A DNA stretch of 64,000 bases from an uncultured Ferrimonas sp. (GCF_947489035.1 NZ_CANLCI010000014.1:40180-104179), one strand, 5' to 3'. Numbered from the stretch's first letter, positions 1-8,550 are shown. Program-made: numbers and translations. Notes: generated from the letters alone by a model not told the origin.

Positions 1-508
1 AACGCAATGCTTGGCGGCTTAATAGCTGTTTGGCGTTAGGGTTTAAACGCAATAAACCCACGGTGCCTTCAATGGCGTAATGCTGCACACTGCCGGCCTC
101 TTCTAAGATGCCGACTTTCAGCAACTCGCTGACCGCGGGGTGGCCATAGGGCATGCGTACAACGCTGCTGGCCTGCAGAAAGTACTCACGTAAAATGGCG
201 CGCTCCTGCCCATCTAACAGGGCGATCTTGCGTTCAAACTGCTGTTGTTGTTCCAGCTGGCGGCGTTTGTAGGTGGCCTTGTGCAACAACCACAGTAACC
301 ATTGACCAAGCAGATAGCTGGCGGAAAAAACCACCATCAAGCCTAAGCTAAAGCCGTTATTGGCCACCCATTGTTGCAGGTACAGCGATTGCAGCGTGGG
401 GATCGGCAACACCAGCATCGCTAAGGTCGCGATCAGTAGCCATAAGGCCACTTTAGTGCCTAGCCCGGTCCAGTCGATACGGCTGACATTGGCCCAGAAA
501 TGATTCAT
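1..508 (-). CDS. SieB-like inner-membrane protein (5' part; runs off the window)
   Basis: The minus strand is open from an ATG at 508 down to base 1 without a stop, so the 3' end lies outside the window. The visible 169 residues start MNHFWANVSRIDWTG. They contain two hydrophobic segments (about residues 18-38 and 50-68), then a Gln- and Lys-rich stretch and a soluble part with LDGQERAILREYFLQ. This layout, two N-terminal helices followed by a cytoplasmic domain, resembles the chromosomal 'superinfection exclusion protein B' (SieB-like) family of gammaproteobacteria. The family name comes from a phage protein and chromosomal members need not act in phage exclusion. Assignment is from memory of the family; moderate certainty. 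Confidence 0.55.
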   Translation of the reverse strand, partial: MNHFWANVSRIDWTGLGTKVALWLLIATLAMLVLPIPTLQSLYLQQWVANNGFSLGLMVVFSASYLLGQWLLWLLHKATYKRRQLEQQQQFERKIALLDGQERAILREYFLQASSVVRMPYGHPAVSELLKVGILEEAGSVQHYAIEGTVGLLRLNPNAKQLLSRQALR

Positions 509-579
509 GTAAAACTCGTCAGAAGGTTGACTATAGCAAGGTTTAAGCAAGCATGATGCCACAGTGCTCGATGGAGGCA

Positions 580-2220
580 CTAGCGCCTTTTGGGCGGCGT
601 GTAGGGCTGGATCTCAATCTTGTTGCTGCTCACGGCGATGCGGCTAGGGCCTGTCTCTTTGCTGCTGCTGTGGCGCTCGTGGCCGATCTCAAATAAAACC
701 CGCGGGTGCAGCTGCTTCAGTACCTTAATATCAAGATGTTGATAAAAATCCTGTAAGGCGAGCTCTTGCTGTTCCAGTTGCTGCTGGTTTTCCCCTAAGC
801 GCGCTTTATGGCTGGCAACACTTTGTCGCAGCGGTTGCTGTAACTCGGTACTGGCGTGTTCTTGCACCAGTTGTTTCAATTGCAATTGCTGAGTCACGAT
901 CTGCTTGGACAGTTCAGTTTGTTGTTGCATCAGTTGCTCTACCTGCTGCTTTAATGGCTGATAGTCGCTGCCGATCTGCACCTTGGTTTCGGCCCCGGCT
1001 TTGGTGCCAAGCTCAACGCAAATCAGGCTACCGCGGGCACTGGCTTGGCCGCCAAATAAGCCCCCTTGCATCCGCTGGGGATCGCCAATCTCAATGTGTT
1101 GCTGCGACTCTAACTGACAATGGTTGCACTGCAGTTCAATGTGGATATTGCCAATGGCATTGATGTGGGTGAATTGCGCGTATTTAACGTGAATGTTACC
1201 GCCGGCTTGCAGCTTGCAGCTAAGCTGTTGCTCTCGTTGGCGACCGATAACCCCTTGCGCGATGGTGATGTCGCCACCGGCTTCAATTATCGCCCCTTCC
1301 ACTAGGCCAGTAATGTGCACATCGCCACTGGCTTTGACGTGCATCCCTTCCGCCACGTTGCCGTGGATCTGAATGGCACCATCGAAATTTAAGTGGCCGC
1401 TGCGGACGCTCACCTCTTTCACCGTAAGCAGTTCATCCACGGCCATGCCGTTGAGGCTTTCGATGGGTAAACCGGAACGGGACGCGACGAGCAGGTTAGG
1501 ATCGGTGGCGCTGAGCTCGGTGCCTACGCCGGGGGTGAGCTTGACCACGTTACCGGGCTCGGCCAGCAATTGTCGGCCAAACAGATCGTAGCCATGTTCA
1601 CCTTGGCTCGGGGGATGGCGCTGCATCAAGACTTCGCCGCGCCCAACCATCTGCAGGGTCCCCAGATCGCGCAGATCCACCCGAGTACGATCTTTGGCTT
1701 GGGGGGTTAGGTGTCGTTCATGAGCCAGTTTAACCAGCCGTTGCAGGTAGCCATCGTGGCCGGTTTGCGCGGGCTTACCTTTGGCGATGATCCCTTGGTG
1801 CACGCTGCCTGGGCTGCCATTGCGGCTGTGTTCAAGCAGGGCCTTGATGGCGTTGCGGCTTAGCCCTTGTTGGATGTTCTTCTGTTTCAGCAGCACCAAC
1901 AGGTCATCCACGCTGGCGTGCTTGCCGCCGTGGGGGAGGGTGAGGCTGGCGCTGAGCTGCATCTGATCCGCACTGATCTCTAACTGCCAAAAGCCATCCA
2001 GTTGCTTTGCCACCACTAAAGTCAGTGGTACCTCGGCAGTTTCGAGCTGTTGTAAGAGGGCAGGCCAATCTTGGCTTTGCGGTTGCAAGCAGGCAAAGCG
2101 GCTGGATTCAAACAAGCGTTGGATATCGGCAGGGCTGGTGCGCTGGTGTTCAGCAGGATCCAGCAACAGGGTTAACTGTTTTTGCTCGGGATCCCACAAC
2201 AGCGCGTGTGCTTCTAACAT
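580..2220 (-). CDS. FapA family protein (DUF342)
   Basis: A 546-residue protein of the FapA/DUF342 family. The centre and C-terminal half (about residues 170-400) show the right-handed beta-helix pattern of the family, with short Gly-rich repeats such as 'IHGNV', 'ASGDVHI', 'EAGGDITI' and 'QAGGNIHV'. The last 130 residues are a Gln-rich coiled coil followed by a basic tail ending TPPKRR. In Vibrio and other gammaproteobacteria, members have been linked to polar flagellar number or to membrane-associated regulation. No flagellar gene is adjacent here, so no pathway can be assigned. It stands alone between the SieB-like gene and the tRNA-Leu cluster on the same strand. Confidence 0.8.
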   Translation of the reverse strand: MLEAHALLWDPEQKQLTLLLDPAEHQRTSPADIQRLFESSRFACLQPQSQDWPALLQQLETAEVPLTLVVAKQLDGFWQLEISADQMQLSASLTLPHGGKHASVDDLLVLLKQKNIQQGLSRNAIKALLEHSRNGSPGSVHQGIIAKGKPAQTGHDGYLQRLVKLAHERHLTPQAKDRTRVDLRDLGTLQMVGRGEVLMQRHPPSQGEHGYDLFGRQLLAEPGNVVKLTPGVGTELSATDPNLLVASRSGLPIESLNGMAVDELLTVKEVSVRSGHLNFDGAIQIHGNVAEGMHVKASGDVHITGLVEGAIIEAGGDITIAQGVIGRQREQQLSCKLQAGGNIHVKYAQFTHINAIGNIHIELQCNHCQLESQQHIEIGDPQRMQGGLFGGQASARGSLICVELGTKAGAETKVQIGSDYQPLKQQVEQLMQQQTELSKQIVTQQLQLKQLVQEHASTELQQPLRQSVASHKARLGENQQQLEQQELALQDFYQHLDIKVLKQLHPRVLFEIGHERHSSSKETGPSRIAVSSNKIEIQPYTPPKRR

Positions 2221-2304
2221 GTAGGCTGATCTTATCTGGCAACAGTAAGATCATGGTGTTCTAAGCGCGGGGAAATGTACAGTTTTTGTAAGATTCAAAT
2301 GCAG

Positions 2305-2336
2305 AAAACCCCTCGGCCCGTAAGGACCAAGGGGTC
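2305..2336 (-). terminator. Terminator of the tRNA-Leu cluster
   Basis: Read on the minus strand, CCCCTTGG and CCGAGGGG flank a loop and are followed by TTTTCTG. One G-U pair is needed. It lies just downstream of the last tRNA-Leu gene. Confidence 0.7.
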
Positions 2337-2342
2337 TAAATC

Positions 2343-2429
2343 TGGTGCAGATGGGGAGACTTGAACTCCCACGTCCTTTCGAACACTAGCACCTGAAGCT
2401 AGCGCGTCTACCAATTCCGCCACATCTGC
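2343..2429 (-). tRNA. tRNA-Leu(CAG), copy 4 of the array
   Basis: An 87-nt type II tRNA with encoded CCA. On the minus strand the acceptor is GCAGATG/CATCTGC, the anticodon loop is TTCAGGT (anticodon CAG) within stem CTAGC/GCTAG, the long variable arm is present, and the T-arm contains GTTCAAGTC. It is the most promoter-distal member of the array. It matches copies 1 and 2 of the array (by transcription order) through the acceptor, anticodon and variable arms. Confidence 0.95.
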
Positions 2430-2434
2430 AAATG

Positions 2435-2521
2435 TGGTGCTCGGGGGGAGACTTGAACTCCCACGTCCTATCGGACACTAGCACCTGAAGCTAGCGCGTC
2501 TACCAATTCCGCCACCCGAGC
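2435..2521 (-). tRNA. tRNA-Leu(CAG), copy 3, divergent acceptor stem
   Basis: An 87-nt tRNA with encoded CCA and anticodon CAG. The D-arm, anticodon arm and T-arm match the other copies, but the acceptor stem is GCTCGGG/CCCGAGC instead of GCAGATG/CATCTGC, and the variable arm reads TCCGATAGGA instead of TTCGAAAGGA. Both changes keep base pairing, so the gene looks functional. Confidence 0.95.
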
Positions 2522-2536
2522 ATTTTTATTTGTTGT

Positions 2537-2623
2537 TGGTGCAGATGGGGAGACTTGAACTCCCACGTCCTTTCGAACACTAGCACCTGAAGCTAGCGCG
2601 TCTACCAATTCCGCCACATCTGC
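2537..2623 (-). tRNA. tRNA-Leu(CAG), copy 2 of the array
   Basis: An 87-nt tRNA with encoded CCA, acceptor GCAGATG/CATCTGC, anticodon loop TTCAGGT and long variable arm. I see no difference from copies 1 and 4. Confidence 0.95.
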
Positions 2624-2656
2624 GGCACGAACAACAAATTGTTCCGAACGATGATT

Positions 2657-2743
2657 TGGTGCAGATGGGGAGACTTGAACTCCCACGTCCTTTCGAACAC
2701 TAGCACCTGAAGCTAGCGCGTCTACCAATTCCGCCACATCTGC
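2657..2743 (-). tRNA. tRNA-Leu(CAG), copy 1 (promoter-proximal)
   Basis: An 87-nt tRNA with encoded CCA and anticodon CAG, the first transcribed gene of the four-gene array. A canonical promoter lies about 25-50 bp upstream. Confidence 0.95.
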
Positions 2744-2767
2744 GAATCATCGTTGGTACGGGGGCGC

Positions 2768-2795
2768 ATTATAGAGAGATTGCGGTGCCGGTCAA
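2768..2795 (-). promoter_or_regulatory. Sigma70 promoter of the tRNA-Leu array
   Basis: On the minus strand TTGACC (2795-2790), a 16-bp spacer and TATAAT (2773-2768) are followed by a GC-rich discriminator, GCGCCCCC. A GC-rich discriminator is typical of promoters under stringent (ppGpp) control. Confidence 0.8.
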
Positions 2796-2809
2796 CCACG
2801 AAAACGATT

Positions 2810-3841
2810 TTATCTGCCGTCTGCGTATATTTTGAACTTGCTGTCTTGGTCGATGATATTAACCCGGCCAAAAACGTGATTCAGATCATCGCCGTAAGGC
2901 AGATGGTGGTTGGCCACAATAATCAGTTGGCCGCCGGGATTGAGCTTGGCCGCGGCGTCACGGATAAATTGCTGGGTGGTATTAAAGGTTTGATCCAAGC
3001 CGTGATGAAATGGTGGGTTGGATACGATCAGATCAAATTTGCCGTTGACCTGAGTCAAGCCATTGGAGCCGTAAACTTGGCCACAGAGTTGATGATCCGC
3101 CAAGGTGGTTTGAGCCGCGGCAATGGCCATGGCGTTGATGTCGACCATGTGCAGTTCAATCTTAGGATTGCGTTTGGCTAAAAAAGCCCCGATGACGCCA
3201 TCGCCACAACCGAAATCCAGCACCCGACCGTGCGGCAGTTGCGGCAGGTTTTTCAGCAGCAGTGCGGTGCCTTGATCCAGATTGCCGTGACCAAAGACGC
3301 CGGGCAATGAGGCGAGGCTTAGCTCTCCATCGGGAGTTGCCACAGCATGACGTTGCCACCACTGGGCTGGGTTCCATGGTTGCTGCTGGGCATTAACACC
3401 ACGCAGCAACTGGCAGTGGGCGCCAGAGGCGAGTTTTAGGGCAAAGTGGCTCCAAGGTTTCACCACCTTGGCAGCGGTGCGGATCCCGCCTTTGTTTTCG
3501 CCGACCCAAAAGAGGTTTTCGCCCGCTAATACCGCATTGCTGGCCAGCGCGGTTAACAACGCGAGCTGCTCTTTGGCTTTTGGCAGCCGAATGATGGCCG
3601 CATCAAAATGGTGGTGTGGCAATAAAGAAGGATCGCAGCCAAACAGTACCGTGGCTTTACTGGCAAAGCGTTGCAACTGTTGAAAGTGGATTAAATCTTG
3701 CGCCATCACGGTAACGCTGGCGCACACCTTAAGCAGTTCATCCAGCAAGTGATCGCCATCGGCATTAAGCAGCAGTAACTGTTTGCCTTGAAACTCATCA
3801 AGGTTCTTCTGCAACAGACGGCTAGGGTTGGAAAGGGTCAT
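2810..3841 (-). CDS. rsmC: 16S rRNA (guanine1207-N2)-methyltransferase
   Basis: RsmC methylates G1207 of 16S rRNA in the 30S subunit with S-adenosylmethionine. The protein is 343 residues, the same length as the E. coli enzyme. The N-terminal half is the degenerate methyltransferase-like domain (start MTLSNPSRLLQKN). The C-terminal half is the active domain, with the SAM-binding loop VLDFGCGDGVIG (about 208-219) and the catalytic NPPF motif in 'SNPPFHHG' (about 279-286). It is transcribed toward the tRNA-Leu cluster, and its stop codon is only 15 bp upstream of that cluster's -35 element. It looks monocistronic. Confidence 0.95.
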   Translation of the reverse strand: MTLSNPSRLLQKNLDEFQGKQLLLLNADGDHLLDELLKVCASVTVMAQDLIHFQQLQRFASKATVLFGCDPSLLPHHHFDAAIIRLPKAKEQLALLTALASNAVLAGENLFWVGENKGGIRTAAKVVKPWSHFALKLASGAHCQLLRGVNAQQQPWNPAQWWQRHAVATPDGELSLASLPGVFGHGNLDQGTALLLKNLPQLPHGRVLDFGCGDGVIGAFLAKRNPKIELHMVDINAMAIAAAQTTLADHQLCGQVYGSNGLTQVNGKFDLIVSNPPFHHGLDQTFNTTQQFIRDAAAKLNPGGQLIIVANHHLPYGDDLNHVFGRVNIIDQDSKFKIYADGR

Positions 3842-3936
3842 AAGATCTTCGTAACGGCTTGTTTGGCGCCAATTATACGCTGAATGACCGCGCTTGACCT
3901 ACACTCAAACAAGCAAACTGGCAGCGGAGAGCACGG

Positions 3937-4356
3937 ATGCGATTGGACACACAGGGAAGGTGTGTGCTGATGATGGGCTGGGCACTGGTGGCTCATGCCG
4001 AACCCATTGTGATTGGGCATCAACAGCAACAGCTAGAGCAATTGAGCAGCGCCGAATTAAGGGCGATGTTCAGCATGCGCCGACAATTTTGGCAAGACGG
4101 TACCGCCGTAGTGGTGTTTGTGCTGCCTGCCGACTCACCGCAACACACTCAATTTTGTACGAAAACATTGGGGCTTTTACCGTTCCAACTCACCCGTGCC
4201 TGGGACCGATTGACCTTCTCTGGCAACGGGGATCGCCCCCGCATTGTTTACACCCAAGCTGAAATGCGCCGTTTGGTGCACGCGACTCCAGGGGCCATTG
4301 GTTATATCGAACCAGCGTCTATGTCGATAGGGAGCAAGGATGACATTAAGATTTAG
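3937..4356 (+). CDS. Small PstS-like periplasmic substrate-binding protein
   Basis: A 139-residue exported protein. A short signal peptide ends near VAHA-EP (about residue 21). The mature part has the signature of small phosphate-ABC-type binding proteins: LSSAELRAMFSMRRQFWQDG, then 'LLPFQLTRAWDRLTFSG' and 'TPGAIGYIEP'. It is about half the size of a true PstS, and no transporter permease or ATPase lies nearby, so a sensing or accessory role is more likely than uptake. GGAG seven bases ahead of the ATG supports the start. It overlaps the next gene by 17 bp and is a clear paralogue of the gene at 5512. The ligand is unknown. Confidence 0.75.
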   Translation: MRLDTQGRCVLMMGWALVAHAEPIVIGHQQQQLEQLSSAELRAMFSMRRQFWQDGTAVVVFVLPADSPQHTQFCTKTLGLLPFQLTRAWDRLTFSGNGDRPRIVYTQAEMRRLVHATPGAIGYIEPASMSIGSKDDIKI

Positions 4357-5500
4357 TGCAGCGGTAGTGGCCATATTATTAACCGGCGCCGCGCAGGCGA
4401 AGGTTGATGGCACTATTTATGCCTCACAGGGATTGGCATACACCACCGATGGCTACAACATCGCCGACCGAGAAGAGCTGGAAAGTGAATTTCGTGAATT
4501 GGCGCTGAACTTTAATTGGCGCGCCAGCCCTCGCTGGCGAGTGGCGGGTCAAGGCACCTGGCGTCAGTTAGGCAACTTATCGGATGAAGATCCCGCCATT
4601 GATTACCTGTTTGCGCAGTATCGCTACCCAGTCAGTAATGGCCAATTGAACGTATTGGCTGGCCGCTATAAAAGCCCCATTGGTTGGTACAACGCCAGCC
4701 GCGATAGCCTCTTTAGCCGCCCCAGCATCTTACTGCCGAACCTTTACCAAGAGTGGAACCGAGATGCGGTATTGCGCCGTGATGGCCTGCAAATCGAAGG
4801 GCTGCATTATTTTGGTGAGCAAAGCCTGAACTGGAACATTGGTTACGGCGAGCTGGATCTCAGTGACAACTTTGATGAGAACGTGGCGGGAACCACCGAT
4901 GGCATCGATTCGGACAGCGATGGCGCCCTGATGATCACCGCCGAGTGGTATTCCCAGCCGTGGTTGCAGTTGAAGTACACCTACAGCGACAGCCGTCTTA
5001 CCATCCGTAACAGCAATTTCTTCACCACCTTTGGGTTGCCGAGTTTGGACTACAAGGGGATCCGCCATCTGTTCAGTTTTCGCAGTGAAATGGGGCAATG
5101 GGAGCTGGTGTCCGAAATCGACTTTCAAGAGTTCGACATTGATTACGTGGATCTTGGCTTATCGCAAAGCACCGATGCGATTTCGGCCTATTTGCAACTG
5201 CGCTACTTGTTCAGTAACGAGTGGCAGTTCATCAGTCGCTACGATGAATATTACCCCGATAGTGATGACCGCGATGGCGACAACGTGGCACCACCGGGAC
5301 GACCATTTAGCGCCTTCACCAAAACCTTCACGCTGGGTGCCAGTTGGCAATTTAGCAACGATTGGCAGCTGGCGGCGGAATGGCAGAACATCAATGGCAC
5401 CGCGAATCAGCCGGCACGAGTGCGTAACTTAGACGATCAAGACAAGGTCAATAACTTGTTTATGTTGCAGCTGGCATATCGCTGGAACTGGTCACTATGA
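4340..5500 (+). CDS. Outer-membrane beta-barrel (porin-like) protein
   Basis: A 386-residue protein with a signal peptide (cleavage near GAAQA-KV, residue 20). The mature part is rich in alternating polar and aromatic strands (RWRVAGQGTWRQ, LQLKYTYSDSR-type segments), the pattern of an outer-membrane beta-barrel. The C-terminus, AYRWNWSL, ends in Leu and not the usual Phe, but it still lies in an aromatic last strand. Acidic loops such as DSDDRDGDN (about 306-314) could be extracellular. The start ATG has GGAG five bases upstream and overlaps the upstream PstS-like gene; the stop overlaps the downstream gene's possible early start. The substrate is unknown. Placement between two PstS-like proteins suggests a shared ligand or complex (inference). 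Confidence 0.7.
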   Translation: MTLRFSAAVVAILLTGAAQAKVDGTIYASQGLAYTTDGYNIADREELESEFRELALNFNWRASPRWRVAGQGTWRQLGNLSDEDPAIDYLFAQYRYPVSNGQLNVLAGRYKSPIGWYNASRDSLFSRPSILLPNLYQEWNRDAVLRRDGLQIEGLHYFGEQSLNWNIGYGELDLSDNFDENVAGTTDGIDSDSDGALMITAEWYSQPWLQLKYTYSDSRLTIRNSNFFTTFGLPSLDYKGIRHLFSFRSEMGQWELVSEIDFQEFDIDYVDLGLSQSTDAISAYLQLRYLFSNEWQFISRYDEYYPDSDDRDGDNVAPPGRPFSAFTKTFTLGASWQFSNDWQLAAEWQNINGTANQPARVRNLDDQDKVNNLFMLQLAYRWNWSL

Positions 5501-5511
5501 GGAGCTTCAAC

Positions 5512-5925
5512 ATGAAACCGATAGGGTTGTTTTTGCTCCTATGGCTGAGCCTGACTCAAGGGGCTTTGGCCGCCCAAGTGGTGGTGAATGATCCCAGTGT
5601 TGCTGGCGAGATAAGCCAGTCTGAACTGCGCGCAATTTACAGCATGAAGCGCCAATTTTGGCCAGACGGCACCGCCATTACGGTGGTTACGCTGGCGGCT
5701 AACGATCCTCTGCATGTGGAATTTTGTAAAAACCAGCTGAAATTACTGCCATTTCAACTTAACCGCGAATGGGATCGGTTGGTGTTTTCTGGCATGGGGG
5801 AACGGCCGCAACAGGTGGCCAGCGCCGAAGAGTTGCTGGAGTTAGTTAGCCGCACCAAAGGGGCGATCGGCTATCTGCCAGATCAGATGGAAGCGGCGGG
5901 GCACCAGCTCAATGTTAAGTTTTGA
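5512..5925 (+). CDS. Small PstS-like periplasmic substrate-binding protein (paralogue)
   Basis: A 137-residue exported protein with signal peptide MKPIGLFLLLWLSLTQGALA-A. It repeats the signature of the protein at 3937: SELRAIYSMKRQFWPDG, LLPFQLNREWDRLVFSG and TKGAIGYLP. I chose the ATG at 5512 because AGGAG sits seven bases upstream (5500-5504); an ATG at 5497, overlapping the previous stop codon, would add five residues but lacks a Shine-Dalgarno sequence. Two diverged copies around one barrel gene point to an old duplication. No ABC permease is present. The ligand may be phosphate or another oxyanion, but the sequence does not decide this. Confidence 0.75.
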   Translation: MKPIGLFLLLWLSLTQGALAAQVVVNDPSVAGEISQSELRAIYSMKRQFWPDGTAITVVTLAANDPLHVEFCKNQLKLLPFQLNREWDRLVFSGMGERPQQVASAEELLELVSRTKGAIGYLPDQMEAAGHQLNVKF

Positions 5926-6041
5926 ACACCTTTATCCGTCAATAGACCAAGCTGTAAGTACAGGCAGCAGTGGTTTCGCATCGGGATGGGCGACAGCTTG
6001 CCCCAGCGTTGACCATCCAATGTCGTTAGCCCGAGGTGCAG

Positions 6042-8525
6042 ATGGAACGTTCAAGTAAGACCCACTTTATTAGCTTGCGTTGGAAGTTCATTTTGTCGCT
6101 GATCGCCATGCTGCTGTTGGTGAGCTTAGTGATCAGCGTATTGGCGATGCGGCGATTTGAGCAGCAGCTTGAGCACGTATTAACTCAGCAATACGAAATT
6201 CTGCATCGGGATTACCAGATCCGTTTACGCTCGGAAGAGGAGCGGTTGATTGTGCTCAGCCAGGAGCTGAACTTGATGCTGCGGGATGATAACCAGCAAC
6301 TAGAACAGCACCACATGGCAGAGCTGATCGAGAAGAACTGGGGCGACTTCGAGCTGTTCTGGGGGCTGCAAGGGTTGCAGTTGATCGATGCGAATTATAA
6401 GCCACTGCTGAGCGCCGGTAAGCCACTGGAACCACAAGCCTCTTGGTTAGCCAATAGCTTTAACTCCGGCCAACCAGTGAACCGAGTGCGGTGTGACGAC
6501 CGCTGTTACATTGAGGTGGCGGTGCCATTGTTGGTTGGCAGCGAAATTAATCTGATGCTGTTTGTCACTGGGCTTGAAGACGTTTTGGCGCAACTTACCG
6601 AAAACCACCAAGTACAACTGGCGATGTTAAGTCCCGCATCGATTGATGGGCAGGGGCCGTGGGGGCGCAACTTCATTAGTTTGACCAATCGCACCAGTAA
6701 CATGCGCTTGTTGGCCGAGGTCAGCTCGCAGCTGAACATTGATGACATTGGCAAGACCCCCAGTCGCTTAACCCTGCACGACAACAGCTGGGCCTTTTAC
6801 AGCTGGACCGTGACGGAGAAAGGCGAATCGATGCTGCTGTTTCGCGACATCGATACCTTAGCCAACAGTGAACGGGACTTTTTAAACGATCTGCTGGGCA
6901 TGTTGGTGGCGGCCACGTTGTTTTCGGGTGGCCTTGGGGTTGCGCTGTTCTGGCGACCATTGGCGCGGATCCGTCGCTTAGGCACGGTGTTACCCATGCT
7001 GGCGCAAAGTCGCTTTGATGATCTGCGTAAGCGTTTACATCAGACCCACAGCCGGTTTGGCGATGAATTAGTGCAACTGGAAACCACCACCTTAGAGGTG
7101 GCCAACCAGCTTGAACGGTTGGAAAGCGATGTGGATCGGTACACCGATGAACTGCAACGGATGGCGATGATGGACGCCCTGACCGCCTTGCCCAACCGCG
7201 CGATGTTCCATCATGAATTGGCCAAATCCCTGGGCAGCATTGGCCGAACCGATGAGCAGATCGCACTGCTGTTTCTGGATTTGGATGAATTTAAGCGGGT
7301 TAACGATACCTTGGGCCATGATATTGGCGATGAGCTGTTAAAAACCGTGGCCAACCGACTGCAAAAAAGCGTGCGCTCGATGGACACCGTCTGCCGTTTA
7401 GGCGGCGACGAATTCACGGTTATCGTGCGCGGCTTGGAATCTGAATCCGACATCCATCGCATCATCCATCAGATCTTCACCAGCTTGCAGCAACCACTGC
7501 AACTGGGGCGGCATACCCTAATCATCACCACCAGCATTGGTGTGGTGTTCTGTGATAACCCGATGGCAAGACCGGAAGAACTCCTGAAACGCGCCGATCT
7601 GGCGATGTACCAAGCCAAGCAAGCGGGGCGCAGCAACTATCGGGTCTTCAACGAACAGATGCTCGAGAGCGCTTCTCGCCGCTTAGAGCTTGAGCAAGAC
7701 ATCCGCGCGGCGTTATCGGAAGAGCAGTTAAGCTTGGCGCTGCAGCCGATCGTCTCAATGGTGGATAATCGCATTGTGGGGTTTGAAGGATTAAGCCGTT
7801 GGCACCACCCGAAGCGGGGGTTGGTGATGCCAGAGGAGTTCATCAAAGAGGTAGAAGGCAGCGAGCAGGGGATTGAGCTGGGTTATTACGTGATTGAGCA
7901 GGCGCTGTCGTCGCTGGCACGCTTAACGAAGCGGCTGGACAGTGAAGACTTCTATATTTCGTTGAACTTGTCGCCAAGCCAATATCTGCATACCGGCTTA
8001 GTGGATAACATCGCCAAAAAGCTGGAGGAACATCAGGTTGCGCCATCACGAGTGATGTTGGAGCTGACCGAAGAGGTGCTGATCAAAAACCTGGATAAAG
8101 CGATGCATATCATGCATCAATTGAAAGCGATGGGGCTGCGGATCGCCATTGATGATTTTGGTACCGGTTATTCCAGCTTAAGTTATCTGAAGCAGTTGCC
8201 GTTTGATGTGCTGAAAGTGGATCGCGGCTTTGTCGCAGATTTAGACAACTCCGATGTCGACCGCAATATTGTCACCAGCGTGATTGATTTGGCTCATAAC
8301 CTGAAGCGCACGGTGGTGGCTGAAGGGGTAGAGAGCCACGATCAACGCCAGTTCTTACTGCAAGCCAAGTGTGATTTTGCCCAAGGCTTCCTGTATGCCT
8401 CGCCGATGGATGAACATCAGCTACTGACCACCATGGCACGGATTGGTCCAAGCATGATCTGGACCGACGAAGAGCGAGTTACGCGGCCTGTACGGCAGTC
8501 GGCTGGGGGCAATCGGCCAAGTTAG
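6042..8525 (+). CDS. Membrane-bound GGDEF/EAL dual-domain c-di-GMP protein
   Basis: An 827-residue inner-membrane protein: transmembrane segment about 13-37, periplasmic sensor region about 40-280, second transmembrane segment about 285-305, HAMP-like linker, GGDEF domain and EAL domain. The GGDEF signature is intact (454-458), with an inhibitory RxxD site (RSMD) nine residues before it. The phosphodiesterase motif reads EGL (582-584) and not EAL. The other catalytic signatures look intact: SLNLSP, DDFGTGYSS, KVDRGF, AEGVES. It could make, break or sense c-di-GMP. ATG 6042 is preferred (GAGG five bases upstream) over GTG 6036. It follows the PstS-like/barrel/PstS-like genes after a 116-bp gap, so its sensor may monitor the same ligand (inference). 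Confidence 0.85.
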   Translation: MERSSKTHFISLRWKFILSLIAMLLLVSLVISVLAMRRFEQQLEHVLTQQYEILHRDYQIRLRSEEERLIVLSQELNLMLRDDNQQLEQHHMAELIEKNWGDFELFWGLQGLQLIDANYKPLLSAGKPLEPQASWLANSFNSGQPVNRVRCDDRCYIEVAVPLLVGSEINLMLFVTGLEDVLAQLTENHQVQLAMLSPASIDGQGPWGRNFISLTNRTSNMRLLAEVSSQLNIDDIGKTPSRLTLHDNSWAFYSWTVTEKGESMLLFRDIDTLANSERDFLNDLLGMLVAATLFSGGLGVALFWRPLARIRRLGTVLPMLAQSRFDDLRKRLHQTHSRFGDELVQLETTTLEVANQLERLESDVDRYTDELQRMAMMDALTALPNRAMFHHELAKSLGSIGRTDEQIALLFLDLDEFKRVNDTLGHDIGDELLKTVANRLQKSVRSMDTVCRLGGDEFTVIVRGLESESDIHRIIHQIFTSLQQPLQLGRHTLIITTSIGVVFCDNPMARPEELLKRADLAMYQAKQAGRSNYRVFNEQMLESASRRLELEQDIRAALSEEQLSLALQPIVSMVDNRIVGFEGLSRWHHPKRGLVMPEEFIKEVEGSEQGIELGYYVIEQALSSLARLTKRLDSEDFYISLNLSPSQYLHTGLVDNIAKKLEEHQVAPSRVMLELTEEVLIKNLDKAMHIMHQLKAMGLRIAIDDFGTGYSSLSYLKQLPFDVLKVDRGFVADLDNSDVDRNIVTSVIDLAHNLKRTVVAEGVESHDQRQFLLQAKCDFAQGFLYASPMDEHQLLTTMARIGPSMIWTDEERVTRPVRQSAGGNRPS

Positions 8526-8550
8526 GCCAATGCTGTTATTTAGATGAAAG

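Noticed and set aside
1..508. Phage-derived gene because of the SieB-like name
   Set aside because: No integrase, attachment site or other phage gene is near, and SieB-like proteins are common chromosomal genes in this group.
2468..2737. Open frame of 89 codons with a threefold repeated peptide on the minus strand
   Set aside because: It is the translation of the tandem tRNA-Leu genes; the repeat is the tRNA sequence itself.
3842..3936. Possible Pho box ahead of the PstS-like cluster
   Set aside because: I looked for the CTGTCAT direct-repeat pattern and found none, so phosphate regulation is not supported by sequence.
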